This document shows positions 24,324 to 33,844 of a stretch of DNA of 50,633 nt, in pieces. Both the position numbers and the translations under genes were made by a program. Position 1 is the first letter of the stretch. Each line of letters opens with the position of its first letter. Source of the DNA: Nitrospirota bacterium. Its GTDB lineage: Bacteria; Nitrospirota; Thermodesulfovibrionia; Thermodesulfovibrionales; JdFR-86. The stretch lies in the NCBI GenBank assembly GCA_037386965.1, contig JARRLN010000008.1:1-50633 (forward strand). The letters are read 5' to 3'. The notes beneath the pieces are model-generated. The model searched no databases. It was not told where the DNA came from and was given only the letters and a program-made list of their open reading frames with translations.

Positions 24324-25517
24324 TTACTGGCGGCCCAGAAGGCGTCCGATTCTCAGGCGTAAGGCGGTAAGCTTTATGAACCCCTCGGCGTCGGCCTGGT
24401 CGTATACCCGCTCGGGCCCGAAGGTAGCATAGCCCGGGTGGTAGAGGCTCACCGGGGACTTTCGGCCCACCACGGAGACCGAGCCCTTGTAGAGCTTGAG
24501 CCGGGCGGTGCCGGTTACCTTCTTCTGGATGTCGTCCACCATGCCCTGCAGGGCCTCCCGCTCGGGGGAGAACCAGAAGCCGTTGTACACCAGCTCGGCG
24601 TACCGGGGCATGAGGGAGTTGCCGAGGTGCATGACCTCCCTGTCCAGGGTGACCGACTCCACGGCCCTGTGCGCGGCGTGAAGCACGGTCCCCCCGGGGG
24701 TCTCGTAGACCCCCCGGGACTTCATCCCCACGAAGCGGTTCTCCACGATGTCCAGGCGTCCCACCCCGTGGCTGCCGGCCAGGGCGTTGAGCTTCTCAAG
24801 GAGCGTGTGGGGCTTCATCCTCCGCCCGTTCACACTCACCGGGTTTCCCTCGTGGTAGCCCACCTCCACGTAGGCGGGCTTCTGGGGGGCCCGCTCCGGC
24901 GGCACCATCATGGTGTACATGTCCGCCGGGGGCTCGGCCCAGGGGTCCTCCAGAACTCCTCCCTCGTAGCTTATATGCAGGAGGTTCATGTCGGTGGAGT
25001 ACGGCTTTTTCCGGGTGGCGGGCACCGGGATGCCCTTTTCCTTCGCATACTGGATGAGGGCCTCGCGGCCCTCGAAGCCCCACTCGCGCCAGGGCGCGAC
25101 GACCGTGACCTCGGGCATGAGGGCGTAGTAGGCAAGCTCAAAGCGCACCTGGTCGTTTCCCTTGCCCGTGGCCCCGTGGGCCACGGCAGTGGCCTTCTCC
25201 CTGCGCGCCACCTCTATCTGTTTTTTGGCGATGAGGGGCCGGGCGATGGAGGTGCCCAGCAGGTAGCCCCCCTCGTAGACGGCGCCCGCCCGGAGCATGG
25301 GAAAGACATGGTCGCGGACGAACTCCTCCCTCAGGTCCTCCACGTAGACCTTCGAGGCCCCGGTGGCGAGGGCCTTTTTCCGTACCGCCCTCAGGTCCTC
25401 CTTCTGGCCCAGGTCGGCGCAGAAGGCGACGACCTCCGCGCCGTACCGCTCCTTGAGCCAGGCGATGGCCACCGAGGTGTCAAGCCCCCCGGAGTAGGCT
25501 AGAACGATCTTCTTCAC
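24324..25517 (-). CDS. argG: Argininosuccinate synthase
   Basis: A 397-aa ATP-dependent ligase joining citrulline and aspartate in arginine synthesis. The PP-loop is [13 protein letters not shown] near the N-terminus, and the sequence has [14 protein letters not shown], the citrulline-binding [13 protein letters not shown] region, and [17 protein letters not shown]. The start codon is GTG with GGAGG 6 nt upstream. Upstream of it is a 171-nt gap with short GC palindromes. The other arg genes are not here. Confidence 0.97.
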   Translation of the reverse strand: MKKIVLAYSGGLDTSVAIAWLKERYGAEVVAFCADLGQKEDLRAVRKKALATGASKVYVEDLREEFVRDHVFPMLRAGAVYEGGYLLGTSIARPLIAKKQIEVARREKATAVAHGATGKGNDQVRFELAYYALMPEVTVVAPWREWGFEGREALIQYAKEKGIPVPATRKKPYSTDMNLLHISYEGGVLEDPWAEPPADMYTMMVPPERAPQKPAYVEVGYHEGNPVSVNGRRMKPHTLLEKLNALAGSHGVGRLDIVENRFVGMKSRGVYETPGGTVLHAAHRAVESVTLDREVMHLGNSLMPRYAELVYNGFWFSPEREALQGMVDDIQKKVTGTARLKLYKGSVSVVGRKSPVSLYHPGYATFGPERVYDQADAEGFIKLTALRLRIGRLLGRQ

Positions 25518-25589
25518 CGCGTCCTCCGAAGAAAAATCTTTCCGGCGCCCGAAGGTCGCCGAAAAGAATAAAACCTTATCACAAAAAAC

Positions 25590-25660
25590 AAATACCGGTC
25601 AATCGGCCGCCAGGCCACCAGCGGGCGGCCAGCCGCCCACCAGTGGCTTTTCTCTTTTCC
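25590..25660. repeat. GC-rich palindromic stretch between argG and DUF401
   Basis: Overlapping GGCCGCCAGGCC, CCACCAGCGGGCGGCC and GCCGCCCACCAGTGGC sequences form small hairpins with CCAG/ACCAGT cores. They are related to the palindrome family but degenerate. The rest of the 171-nt gap holds only the argG upstream region. Confidence 0.45.
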
Positions 25661-25688
25661 TCCATCGCGTGTTTCCTGCGAAGGCCGC

Positions 25689-26879
25689 TCACAGAAGAAA
25701 ATAAAGCGCGAAGGCCGCGGCGAGCACCAGGGCCGCGGGAAGGAGCATCCGCCGGTAGATGCCCGCCATGTCGGCGGCGAAGTACTCCCGGGTGAGGACC
25801 AGGCAGACGTGCACGGGGGAGAAGAGCACCCCCGTAAACCCCGCGGCGAAGGCCAGGGCCACGGCCCCCAGAGAGCCGCCCCCGGCCAGGCTGGCCAGAA
25901 GCGGAAAGGTGGAGCCCACGAATCCTATGGTAAGGCCCGTCAAGAGCCCCGTGGCGAGGGGAAGGAAAAACAGCGTGGGCAGAAGGGGCACGCCCTGGGC
26001 GGCCGCGTACGCGCTGAGGTTCTCCACGGCGCCGGAAGCCTGCATTACTCCCTTGAAGAGCATCACCCCGCCGATGAGCACGGCCACCTCCCAGGAAATC
26101 CCGTACCGGAGGGTCCTCGCCAGGTCTTTCCACCCGTAGCGGTAAAACAGAAACAGGGCGGCCAGCACTACCAGGATGGCCATGTACAGCTCCATCCGGA
26201 AGGCGATGACCAGGAGGAGCACCCCTCCGATGGGAAGGAAGCTCGCCAGGCGCTTTCTTCCCGCCTCCCGGCCCCGGCCGCCCTCCTTTCCCCTCACGTT
26301 TCGCATGCTCACCGCAAACCCCGAGGCGGCCATCACCCCGGCAAAGACGAGGTTTGCCAGGATGAGGTCCCGGAGCGCGATGCCCGAGAGGGCCGCGGCC
26401 AGGAGTATGCCCGGGTACAGGGGAAGCACGTATTCCCAGGGATGGCGGTACCAGTAGTTGACGAAGCCCTTTTCCTCCGGAGGCATCTCCTCCCCCCTGG
26501 TGGCCGCCTCCACCATGGGGGCGCTGAAATAGGCCCCGCCCACCGAGGGGAGCGTCCCGATGAGAAGGGGCATGGAGACGATGGCCGCGCGGCGGCTCGG
26601 CGTAAGCGCACCGGCGGCCGCCATCATCTCGCCGAGGATGTCGTGCTCCCGGAGGACCATCTCGAACATCCTGATGAGCCAGAGCGCGGCAATGAGCTCC
26701 ACCGTCACGGGGTCGGTCAGCGAGACGTATACCGCCCGGCCCACTTCATAGGGGCTCATCCAGGCCGACAGGGAGAGAAAGCCCGCCGCCATGAGCATGA
26801 CGTAGCCTATCTTCATCTTCATCCTCAGCAGAACGACGATGAGCAGAAAAGACAGCGTGAGCCTCAGAATGTCCGCCAC
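25689..26879 (-). CDS. DUF401 family integral membrane protein
   Basis: A 396-aa membrane protein with about ten helices and the family landmarks LPSVGGAYFSAPMVEA, NYWYRHPWEYVLPLYPG and GFVGSTFPLLASL. DUF401 proteins belong to the ion-transporter (IT)-like superfamily and are found in bacteria and archaea; the substrate is unknown. The start is GTG with GAGAGG 7 nt upstream, divergent from the ftsE operon. An alternative reading frame over the C-terminal part is a shadow. Confidence 0.85.
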   Translation of the reverse strand: MADILRLTLSFLLIVVLLRMKMKIGYVMLMAAGFLSLSAWMSPYEVGRAVYVSLTDPVTVELIAALWLIRMFEMVLREHDILGEMMAAAGALTPSRRAAIVSMPLLIGTLPSVGGAYFSAPMVEAATRGEEMPPEEKGFVNYWYRHPWEYVLPLYPGILLAAALSGIALRDLILANLVFAGVMAASGFAVSMRNVRGKEGGRGREAGRKRLASFLPIGGVLLLVIAFRMELYMAILVVLAALFLFYRYGWKDLARTLRYGISWEVAVLIGGVMLFKGVMQASGAVENLSAYAAAQGVPLLPTLFFLPLATGLLTGLTIGFVGSTFPLLASLAGGGSLGAVALAFAAGFTGVLFSPVHVCLVLTREYFAADMAGIYRRMLLPAALVLAAAFALYFLL

Positions 26880-26969
26880 GGCGCCACCTCTCCCGGAATG
26901 CGCGCGAATCGAGGGTTTGCACGTTTTTTCAGAGCCGGGCTTTCAATTCCTGCCCGGCCGGGTTTATAG

Positions 26970-26975
26970 TATAAT
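26970..26975 (+). promoter_or_regulatory. -10 TATAAT of the ftsEX operon, leaderless type
   Basis: A perfect hexamer followed by 6 nt (ATCCCG) and the ATG at 26982. No Shine-Dalgarno sequence and no clear -35. Confidence 0.52.
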
Positions 26976-26981
26976 ATCCCG

Positions 26982-27320
26982 ATGCTTACAGGGTTCAACA
27001 CCAACGTCCCTTTCAAGGGCAAGATGTACCACGTGCAGACCGAAGACGGCGGCGCGAGAAACCCTGTGTTTACCACCCTCCTTTACCACAAGGGCGAGAT
27101 ACTGGCCTCCGAGAAATCCAGCTATGCCGACCTCCTCATCGACGAGAACTGGGAGGAGAAGGCCCTGGAGCGGATGAAGGAGCAGCACCGCACGGTCATC
27201 CGCAAGCTCATGAAGGGCGGCTGGAGCCAAGACCCCGACCCCGCGGCCTCCGGCAACGGGAAGGAGAAGTCCCTGGAGGAGACCATCATCGATTACATCG
27301 TCGGGCCGGAGGGCCAGTGA
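26982..27320 (+). CDS. Conserved hypothetical protein heading the ftsEX operon (112 aa)
   Basis: A 112-aa soluble protein: [20 protein letters not shown], then [20 protein letters not shown], a charged central helix, and a C-terminal tail ([16 protein letters not shown]). I recognise the N-terminal pattern (NVPxxGKxYHVQTED) as a small conserved family of unknown function in Nitrospirota and related groups. The stop overlaps the ftsE GTG start (GTGA), so translation is coupled to the cell-division ABC ATPase, which hints at a role in the same process. Confidence 0.78.
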   Translation: MLTGFNTNVPFKGKMYHVQTEDGGARNPVFTTLLYHKGEILASEKSSYADLLIDENWEEKALERMKEQHRTVIRKLMKGGWSQDPDPAASGNGKEKSLEETIIDYIVGPEGQ

Positions 27321-27979
27321 TACATTTCCAGAACGTCTCGAAGACCTACGACGCCCTTTCCGCCCTCAAGGACATCACCTTTTCGGTGGAGCGCGGCGAG
27401 ATGGCCTACGTGACCGGCCCCAGCGGGGCGGGCAAGACCACGCTTTTGAGGCTCATCTTCCTTGCCGAGGAGCCCGACCACGGCACCATCACCGTGGACG
27501 GGCAGCGGATAGACCAGCTCGGGGACTCCGACATCCCGCGCCTCAGGCGGAAGGTGGGTGTGGTGTTTCAGGACTTCAAGCTCCTGGAGCGGCGCACCGC
27601 CTACGAGAACGTGGCCCTCACCCTGAGGGTGCGGGGCCTGCCGGAGTCGGCCATCAAGCCCGCCGTCTTCGAGACCCTGAAGATGGTCAACCTCCGGCAC
27701 AAGGCCGACAGCTATCCGCCCACCCTCTCCGGCGGCGAGCAGCAGCGGGTGGCCATCGCCCGGGCCCTCATCGGGGAGCCCACGGTGCTTCTGGCCGACG
27801 AGCCCACCGGCAACCTCGATCCCGAAACGGCCTGGGGCATCATGCGCATCTTCAAGGAGATAAACGCCCGGGGGACCACGGTGCTTCACGCAACCCATAA
27901 CCGCGACCTCTTCCGGGGCTCGGCGGGCAGGGTCTTCCGCCTGGAGGGCGGCGGCCTTTTCCCGGAGGCGGGCCTGTGA
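27317..27979 (+). CDS. ftsE: Cell-division ATP-binding protein FtsE
   Basis: A 220-aa ABC ATPase with Walker [11 protein letters not shown] (33-42), Q-loop VVFQDFKLL, signature LSGGEQQRV, Walker [13 protein letters not shown] and H-loop THNRD. Length and motifs fit FtsE, which forms a complex with FtsX to activate septal peptidoglycan hydrolysis through EnvC-like proteins. The GTG start overlaps the preceding stop, and the stop overlaps the ftsX GTG. Confidence 0.96.
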   Translation: MIHFQNVSKTYDALSALKDITFSVERGEMAYVTGPSGAGKTTLLRLIFLAEEPDHGTITVDGQRIDQLGDSDIPRLRRKVGVVFQDFKLLERRTAYENVALTLRVRGLPESAIKPAVFETLKMVNLRHKADSYPPTLSGGEQQRVAIARALIGEPTVLLADEPTGNLDPETAWGIMRIFKEINARGTTVLHATHNRDLFRGSAGRVFRLEGGGLFPEAGL

Positions 27980-28845
27980 GCTATCCCTTCCGCGTGGCCT
28001 TCGAGGGCCTCTGGAAAGAGAAATGGATAAACGTGCTGTCCATGTGCACCATCGGGGCGGGCCTGTTCATCATGATGCTGGCTGCCCTGGTGGTCTACAA
28101 CCTCAACCTGGCCACCCGGTCCCTGCCGGAGCGCTTCACCATCACCGCCTATCTGAAGGACGGCCTGGACGACGGGGCCACCGGGGACGTCATGAAGGCC
28201 GTCCGGGGGCTCTCGGGGGTGAAGAAGGTCGTCTACGTCTCCAAGGACGACGCCTTGAGGGACCTGGCCTCCACCCTCAAGGACGCCGATTTCGTCCTGG
28301 AGGGCCTGGATGAAAACCCCCTTCCCGACGCCCTGGTGCTTACGCTCGGGGAAGAGGCCGTCAAGGGCGGCCGGGTGGGCGACCTGGCCGCCACGCTCTC
28401 GGGCCTCCAGGGGGTGCAGGACGTGCAGTACGGCGAGGAGCTGCTTGCGGCCATCAGGAGCGTGGGCCGCTATTCGCGGGCCTTCGGGCTCTTTCTGGTG
28501 ACGGTCCTCTCGGCGGGGGTGCTCTTCGTCTGCTACAGCACGGTGAAGATACTCTTTTACAGGAAGAAACCCGAAATCGACACCCTGAAGCTCCTCGGGG
28601 CCACCCGGTGGTTCATCCGCTCCCCCTTCCTCATCGAGGGCGGCGTGGTGGGGCTGGCCGGGGGCGCGATAAGCGGGCTCAGTGTGGCCGTCCTTTACTC
28701 CGTGGTGCTGGGGAGCCTGGGGGCCTCCCTGCCGGCCGTTCTGAGCATAGCCACCCCCTCGGAACTGGTCCTCCTCGCTCCGCCGGCGGGCCTCCTGGTC
28801 GGCCTGGTGGGGGCCTTCTTCGCCGTGGGCAGGATAAAGTTCTGA
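27976..28845 (+). CDS. ftsX: Cell-division protein FtsX
   Basis: A 289-aa membrane protein with the FtsX layout: a first helix ([24 protein letters not shown]), an extracytoplasmic loop of about 100 residues ([19 protein letters not shown]...), and three further helices in the MacB-like permease domain, with the [25 protein letters not shown] segment between. It couples ATP hydrolysis by FtsE to activation of murein hydrolases outside. The start GTG overlaps ftsE by 4 nt. Confidence 0.95.
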   Translation: MSYPFRVAFEGLWKEKWINVLSMCTIGAGLFIMMLAALVVYNLNLATRSLPERFTITAYLKDGLDDGATGDVMKAVRGLSGVKKVVYVSKDDALRDLASTLKDADFVLEGLDENPLPDALVLTLGEEAVKGGRVGDLAATLSGLQGVQDVQYGEELLAAIRSVGRYSRAFGLFLVTVLSAGVLFVCYSTVKILFYRKKPEIDTLKLLGATRWFIRSPFLIEGGVVGLAGGAISGLSVAVLYSVVLGSLGASLPAVLSIATPSELVLLAPPAGLLVGLVGAFFAVGRIKF

Positions 28846-28849
28846 GCGT

Positions 28850-30010
28850 ATGGCTTTCCGGCGAGTGAGCCTGCTTCTGGCCGCGGCCTTCTCCCTGGTG
28901 CTGCTCGTTCCCTCCGCATTTGCAGCCGAAGACCCCGGCACGGTACAGGAGCGCCTCGAGGACGTCCAGAAGAAGATAGAGGGCAACGAAGCGCAGCTGA
29001 AGAGCGCGCGGAAGCTCGAGCGGGTCACCCTCAAGGAGCTGGAGGCGGCCGACCGCAAGCTGGTGCGGGTCTCCAAGCAGCTGTCCGTCTACAGGGCCAA
29101 GCTCAAGAAGACCCAGAGCCGCACGGTCGTCCTGGAGGGCGAGATGGCCTTTCTCGAGGCCCGCATCGAGGACAGGAAGCACTGGCTGGTCCGGAAACTG
29201 AGGGCCATGAACCGGCACAGCAGGTCCGGGGACATGCTGCTTGTGCTTTCGGGCTCCAGCGACCTGGGGCAGCTGGTGAGGCGGTGGCACTACCTGGGGG
29301 TCCTGGCCCGCCACGACAAGGACGTCATGGAGGCTTACCGTGCCGACCTCACGGAGCGTGCCCAAAAGCGCAAGGAGCTGGCGGCCGTCACCGGCGAGCT
29401 CAAGGATCAGGAGCACAAGGTGCTCCTGGCGGAGAAGGCCCTCCTCGGGGAGAAGAAGAAAAAGGAGGCGCTGCTGGCCCGGGTCCGGAGCAAGAAGGGC
29501 TCCTATGAGCGTATGCTCAAGGAGCTCCGGCGGTCCTCGGCCCGCCTGCAGAAAATGCTCAAGCAGTACAAGCAGGCCACCCGCTACCGGGGGACGAGCA
29601 TCCGCAAGCTCAAGGGCAGGCTGCCCTGGCCGGTGCACGGCCCGGTGGCCGTCCCCTACGGCGTGCAGGAGGACCCGCGCTTCAAGACCCCGGTATTCCG
29701 AAACGGCATCTACATCGCCGCCCCCCCGGGCGCCCTGGCCCGCGCCGTGCACGGCGGGGACGTGGTCTATGCCGACTGGTTCCGGGGCTACGGGCAGGTG
29801 GTCATCATCAACCACGGGGGCGGCTACCACTCCCTGTACGGGAACCTCTCGGAGATTTTTTTGAAGCAAGGCGATATAATAGGGAAGGACGATGTCATAG
29901 GGCGGGTCGGCACCTCGGGAATGCTGAGCAGGCCGTCCCTTTATTTTGAGATTCGCTACAACGGCAAACCGCTGAACCCGACCCAATGGCTGTCGAAAAA
30001 CAGGCGATAG
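28850..30010 (+). CDS. envC: EnvC-like murein hydrolase activator (degenerate M23 domain)
   Basis: A 386-aa protein. The signal peptide ends near AFAAED (about residue 25). A long coiled coil spans about 28-255, followed by a LytM/M23 domain (about 262-380). Metal-binding residues are missing: the usual HxGxDxxxP motif reads RNGIYIAAPPG, and the usual HxH is LYFEIRYNGKPLNPTQWL. This is the signature of a non-catalytic activator such as EnvC. Its place right after ftsX, with a 4-nt gap, supports the FtsEX-EnvC-amidase mechanism. A periplasmic amidase must be elsewhere. Confidence 0.93.
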   Translation: MAFRRVSLLLAAAFSLVLLVPSAFAAEDPGTVQERLEDVQKKIEGNEAQLKSARKLERVTLKELEAADRKLVRVSKQLSVYRAKLKKTQSRTVVLEGEMAFLEARIEDRKHWLVRKLRAMNRHSRSGDMLLVLSGSSDLGQLVRRWHYLGVLARHDKDVMEAYRADLTERAQKRKELAAVTGELKDQEHKVLLAEKALLGEKKKKEALLARVRSKKGSYERMLKELRRSSARLQKMLKQYKQATRYRGTSIRKLKGRLPWPVHGPVAVPYGVQEDPRFKTPVFRNGIYIAAPPGALARAVHGGDVVYADWFRGYGQVVIINHGGGYHSLYGNLSEIFLKQGDIIGKDDVIGRVGTSGMLSRPSLYFEIRYNGKPLNPTQWLSKNRR

Positions 30011-30029
30011 AACTGGAGGGGATAGCGAC

Positions 30030-31379
30030 GTGATGCGAAGGAAGAGGGCTCTGGCCCTCCTTGTTACGCTTGCCGTAGTGGCGGCCATTTCCCTGGCCGT
30101 CTGGGCCCCCGGCTCCCGGGTGAGCGCGGAGGGCGAAGTATACGAAGGCCTCAAGGTCTTCACCGAGGTCCTCTCGGTGGTGAAAACCAAGTACGTCGAG
30201 GAGACCAATACCCAGGACCTCATCTACGACGCCCTGGCCGGCATGCTGAAGTCCCTGGACCCCCACTCGGGGTTCATGACGCCGGACATGTACAAGGAGA
30301 TGCAGATAGACACCCGCGGGAAGTTCGGCGGCCTGGGCATCCAGATATCCATGAAGGACGGCGTCCTTACCGTCATCGCCCCCATCGAGGACACCCCGGC
30401 CTGGCGCGCGGGCATAGAGGCCGGCGATAAGATCATCAAGATAGACGGTGAGTCCACCCAGGACATGAGCCTCCAGGAGGCCGTCAACAAGATGCGCGGC
30501 CCCAAGGGCACCTCGGTCGTCATCACCATCTTCCGCGAGGGCGAGAAGGAGCCGAAGGACTACGCCATCGTCCGGGACATCATCGAGATAAAGAGCGTGG
30601 ATGCGAAGGTCGTCGAGGACGGCATCGGTTACGTGCGGCTCAAGCAGTTCCAGGAGAAGTCCGCGGCCGAGATGGAGGCGGCGCTCCAGGACCTGGTGGG
30701 CAAGGAGGAGGTCACCGCCCTCATCCTGGACCTCCGGAACAACCCCGGCGGGCTCCTCACCAGCTCCATCGACGTGGCCAACCTGTTCCTGCCCTCGGGC
30801 AAGCTGGTGGTCTATACGAAGGGCCGGGCCGAGGACCGCACCGACTACCGCACGGTGCAGGACGGGCCCTATCAGGACATCCCGATGGTGGTCCTGGTCA
30901 ACCAGGGGAGCGCCAGCGCTTCGGAGATAGTGGCCGGCGCGCTCAAGGACTGGAGGCGGGCCATCGTGCTGGGGACCGAGACCTTCGGCAAGGGCTCCGT
31001 GCAAAGCGTCATCGGCCTTTCGGACGGCTCGGGCCTCAGGCTCACCACCGCCCGGTACTATACGCCCAAGGGCCAGAGCATCCAGAACACGGGCATAACC
31101 CCGGATATCGTGGTGAAGCTGAAGTCCGCCAACGGAGCCGCCGAGCACGTCGTGGTGCGGGAGAAGGACCTCAAGGGCCACCTGGAGAACGAACAGGCGG
31201 GCCAGGGCGACGCATCGGATACCGGCGAGGAGAAGGCCGTCATATTCTCCAGCCTGAGCCCGGAGGACGACACCCAGCTTCAGCGGGCCATCGACCTTCT
31301 GAAGGCCTGGGAGACGTTCAAGAAGCTTCCCGACGGCGAGTTTCTGCCCCGCGTGGAGAATGTCCCGGCTCATAGTTGA
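30030..31379 (+). CDS. ctpA: Carboxy-terminal processing protease (S41, CtpA-like)
   Basis: A 449-aa periplasmic serine protease. The N-terminal signal/anchor (LALLVTLAVVAAISLAVWAP) is followed by a PDZ domain (about 100-180; GIQISMKDGVLTVIAPIEDTPAWRAGIEAGDKI). The catalytic core shows LRNNPGGLL, the serine region NQGSASASEIVAGAL and the lysine in GTETFGKGSVQ. It trims C-termini of exported proteins and often regulates hydrolase adaptors. Start GTG 30030 is immediately followed by ATG 30033; GGAGGGG lies 8-11 nt upstream. The 3' end overlaps the exonuclease start by 20 nt. Confidence 0.96.
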   Translation: MMRRKRALALLVTLAVVAAISLAVWAPGSRVSAEGEVYEGLKVFTEVLSVVKTKYVEETNTQDLIYDALAGMLKSLDPHSGFMTPDMYKEMQIDTRGKFGGLGIQISMKDGVLTVIAPIEDTPAWRAGIEAGDKIIKIDGESTQDMSLQEAVNKMRGPKGTSVVITIFREGEKEPKDYAIVRDIIEIKSVDAKVVEDGIGYVRLKQFQEKSAAEMEAALQDLVGKEEVTALILDLRNNPGGLLTSSIDVANLFLPSGKLVVYTKGRAEDRTDYRTVQDGPYQDIPMVVLVNQGSASASEIVAGALKDWRRAIVLGTETFGKGSVQSVIGLSDGSGLRLTTARYYTPKGQSIQNTGITPDIVVKLKSANGAAEHVVVREKDLKGHLENEQAGQGDASDTGEEKAVIFSSLSPEDDTQLQRAIDLLKAWETFKKLPDGEFLPRVENVPAHS

Positions 31380-32037
31380 CATCGAGACGGTAGGCAAGGA
31401 GCTTCGCGAGCTCGACGATGTCACCAGGGCGTACTTTCTGCGGGGGAAACAGACGGCCGAGGAGGTCAAGGAGGTCGAGGAGACCCTGGGCTTCTACCCG
31501 GTGACGGCCGAGGTGGTGGCCATCGGCCTGCTCAACCCCGACACCTCCCGCGGAGCCGTGTATTTCCAGACCCCCGGCGAGGACCCCCTCCTGCCCTTCG
31601 AGGAGGGCGGCATCACGTACGCCACGGGCTCCGAGAGGGAGATACTGGCCAGGTTCTGGGAGACGGTGCGGACCTATGAATCCCTGGTCACCTTTAACGG
31701 CCGGGGTTTCGACTGCCCCTTTCTCCTGGTGCGCTCCGCCGTGCACGGCATAGCGCCCACGCGGGACCTCATGCCCAACCGCTACAGCGACCTGCACATC
31801 GACCTCATGGACCGCCTCTCCTTCTTCGGCTCGGTCAGGCGGAAGTTCAGCCTGGACATATGGTGCCGCGCCCTGGGCCTGGAGAGCCCCAAGCAGGAGA
31901 TGAGCGGCTACGAGGTGGCCGGCCTGTACCGCGAGGGCCGCCACCTGGACATCGCCCGCTACTGCGCCCGGGACCTCTTCGCCACCAAGGGCCTTTTTGA
32001 GGTCTGGGAAAAATACATCGGCTCCCGCCCTGTCTGA
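31360..32037 (+). CDS. Predicted 3'-5' exonuclease (DEDDy, PolB-like)
   Basis: A 225-aa DnaQ-like nuclease. The three DEDD segments are visible: LIVDIETV (Asp7, Glu9), LVTFNGRGFDCPFLL, and ARYCARDLFATKGLF with the YxxxD form of ExoIII. It matches the predicted 3'-5' exonuclease family related to the proofreading domain of PolB. The start lies inside the last codons of ctpA. It may act in DNA repair or RNA processing; the substrate is unknown. Confidence 0.88.
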   Translation: MSRLIVDIETVGKELRELDDVTRAYFLRGKQTAEEVKEVEETLGFYPVTAEVVAIGLLNPDTSRGAVYFQTPGEDPLLPFEEGGITYATGSEREILARFWETVRTYESLVTFNGRGFDCPFLLVRSAVHGIAPTRDLMPNRYSDLHIDLMDRLSFFGSVRRKFSLDIWCRALGLESPKQEMSGYEVAGLYREGRHLDIARYCARDLFATKGLFEVWEKYIGSRPV

Positions 32038-32091
32038 CCCTCTTCCGGTGAGCACGGGCCTTCCGGGCCACCAGGCGAAAATGCTATAGTA

Positions 32092-32100
32092 GGGCGCTTT
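32092..32100 (+). promoter_or_regulatory. Extended -10 TGCTATAGT of the MshEN gene
   Basis: TGC-TATAGT 18 nt before the ATG at 32119, leaving a leader of about 12 nt with GGGGAGG as Shine-Dalgarno site. Confidence 0.5.
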
Positions 32101-32118
32101 CGAGAGAGGGGAGGACGC

Positions 32119-32829
32119 ATGTCCGTACGCAAGAGCGGGAGGAACCGCAGAAAGCGCCTGGGGGAGATGCTCCTTGAGGCGGGCCTCATCGACGAGATGC
32201 AGCTTGCCGTGGCCCTCGGGGAGCAGAAACAGTGGGGCGGCAAGCTCGGGGCCGAGCTTCTCCGGCTGGGGTTCGTCGCCGAGCGGGAGCTGGCCCTCGT
32301 CCTGGAGGAGCAGCTCGGCATACGGTGGATTCAGCTTTTCGACCGGGACATCCCGGAAGAGGTCTTGCGCCTGGTGCCGGCGGACCTGGCCACCTCGTAC
32401 CTGGTCATACCCGTGGAGTACGACGGCAAGACCCTCACCCTGGCAGCCACCAACCCCATGGACCTGGAAGTGATGGACACCCTTCAGTTTCTCCTCGGAA
32501 AGAGAATCCGCCCCCTGATGGCCCTGGAGCCGGACATCATCGCGGCCATCGTCAGGCATTACGGGCTGGAGGGGACGGACTTCGAGGCGTCGATGGAGAA
32601 GAAATGGGCCGGATGGACCGTGAGGACCGAGGGCGCGGGACGGACAGCCCGAATGCCCGGGTCATCCATTCCGTCCGGCCGCTGCGGGCCGCACCCGCCC
32701 CAAAGCGGTGTTGCCGGGGCGGGGCATCCGTCGCTCTACGAGGCCCTGGTAAAACTTCTCCTGAGGAAGAACCTCATCACGGAGAAGGAGCTTTTGGAAG
32801 AGTTCAGGCGCATGGACGCTTCTCCCTGA
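32119..32829 (+). CDS. MshEN (GspE N-terminal) domain protein, possible c-di-GMP receptor
   Basis: A 236-aa protein. Residues 12-150 form a GspE/PilB N-terminal (MshEN) domain with the two-fold pattern RLGEMLLEAGLIDEMQLAVAL and KLGAELLRLGFVAERELALVL, matching the RLGxxLxxxGxI repeat that binds c-di-GMP in MshE. A Gly/Pro/Ser-rich linker (about 172-208) leads to a C-terminal helical part (YEALVKLLLRKNLITEKELLEEF) that resembles another half repeat. There is no ATPase domain, so it is not a pilus motor. It could be a c-di-GMP effector. Confidence 0.8.
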   Translation: MSVRKSGRNRRKRLGEMLLEAGLIDEMQLAVALGEQKQWGGKLGAELLRLGFVAERELALVLEEQLGIRWIQLFDRDIPEEVLRLVPADLATSYLVIPVEYDGKTLTLAATNPMDLEVMDTLQFLLGKRIRPLMALEPDIIAAIVRHYGLEGTDFEASMEKKWAGWTVRTEGAGRTARMPGSSIPSGRCGPHPPQSGVAGAGHPSLYEALVKLLLRKNLITEKELLEEFRRMDASP

Positions 32830-32903
32830 GAGAACCGGGCTCCGTCGCCTTCGGCAGACCTTTCCCCTTTCATCACCCTCTGGCACGGACGGGTGCGTTC
32901 CGA

Positions 32904-32909
32904 TAAAAT
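32904..32909 (+). promoter_or_regulatory. -10 TAAAAT of the CDF-suf operon, leaderless type
   Basis: TAAAAT, then 6 nt (AAAAAC), then ATG at 32916. CTGGCA 18 nt upstream may be a weak -35. No Shine-Dalgarno site. Confidence 0.45.
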
Positions 32910-32915
32910 AAAAAC

Positions 32916-33833
32916 ATGAGTGCGATGAAGCCCGAGAAGCGGCTGACCATAACGTTTTCCATCACGGCGCTCATCCTCGTGGCGGAGGTGGCCGGCGGCA
33001 TCATCAGCAACAGCCTTGCCCTGTTGAGCGACGCGGGCCATGTGTTTACGGACTCCCTGGCCCTGGGGCTGAGCGTGGCGGCCGCGCGCATCAGCATGAG
33101 GCCGCTGGACCCCCGGGCGACCTACGGCTATCACCGGGTGGGCATCCTTGCGGCGGCCATAAACGGGCTGAGCCTTCTGGGCATCGCCCTGTACATTTTC
33201 TACGAGTCCTACCTGCGTTTCATGAACCCCCCGGAGGTCCACCTCGGCGTGATGCTCCCGGTGGCCGTGGGCGGCTTTCTCGCCAACCTTCTGATGGCCG
33301 CCATCCTGGGCCACCACCACGAGGACCTCAACGTCCGCAGCGCGTGGCTCCACGTCCTGGGGGACACCCTGTCCTCCCTGGGGGTAATCGCCTCGGGCGT
33401 GGTCATCTACTTTACAGGCTGGGTCTATGCCGACCCCCTGGCGGGCCTTCTCATCGGCGCCATCATCATCGTCGGGGGTGTCCGGGTGGTGCGGGAGGCC
33501 GGGAGCATCTTCCTCGACCTCGTGCCCAGGGGCTTTCACGTCGAGGAGATTGCCGACGAGATTCTCTCCCTGCCGGAAGTCCTGGGGGTCCACGACGTGC
33601 ACATCCGCTCCCTTACCCACGGCAGGGTGGCCTTCACGGCCCACGTCTGGGTGCGCGACCGGCTCCTGAGCGAAGTGGAAGGCATCCGGACGGAGATAGA
33701 GGACCTTCTGAGGAACAAGGGCATCCGGCACATCATGCTTCAGTTCGAGTGCATGGAGTGCGACACCGACGGGCTGTACTGCCGCACCTGCTCCGTGCGC
33801 CCCCACGAGGAGCACGAGGACCACGCCCACTGA
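32916..33833 (+). CDS. Cation diffusion facilitator (Zn/Co/Cd efflux, CzcD/ZitB-like)
   Basis: A 305-aa transporter with six membrane segments. Transport-site motifs are HxxxD twice: SDAGHVFTD (His42, Asp46) in helix 2 and WLHVLGD (His146, Asp150) in helix 5. The cytoplasmic C-terminal domain follows (about 205-285). The tail is rich in Cys and His (CMECDTDGLYCRTCSVRPHEEHEDHAH), an unusual extra metal-sensing or chelating end. It probably exports Zn2+, Co2+ or Fe2+ in exchange for protons. The suf genes follow after 11 nt, so metal homeostasis and Fe-S assembly are linked. Confidence 0.92.
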   Translation: MSAMKPEKRLTITFSITALILVAEVAGGIISNSLALLSDAGHVFTDSLALGLSVAAARISMRPLDPRATYGYHRVGILAAAINGLSLLGIALYIFYESYLRFMNPPEVHLGVMLPVAVGGFLANLLMAAILGHHHEDLNVRSAWLHVLGDTLSSLGVIASGVVIYFTGWVYADPLAGLLIGAIIIVGGVRVVREAGSIFLDLVPRGFHVEEIADEILSLPEVLGVHDVHIRSLTHGRVAFTAHVWVRDRLLSEVEGIRTEIEDLLRNKGIRHIMLQFECMECDTDGLYCRTCSVRPHEEHEDHAH

Positions 33834-33844
33834 GGAACACCTCA

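Noticed and set aside
25579-26133. A separate open frame over the end of DUF401
   Set aside because: It is out of frame with the clear membrane-protein sequence and has no similarity; a shadow.
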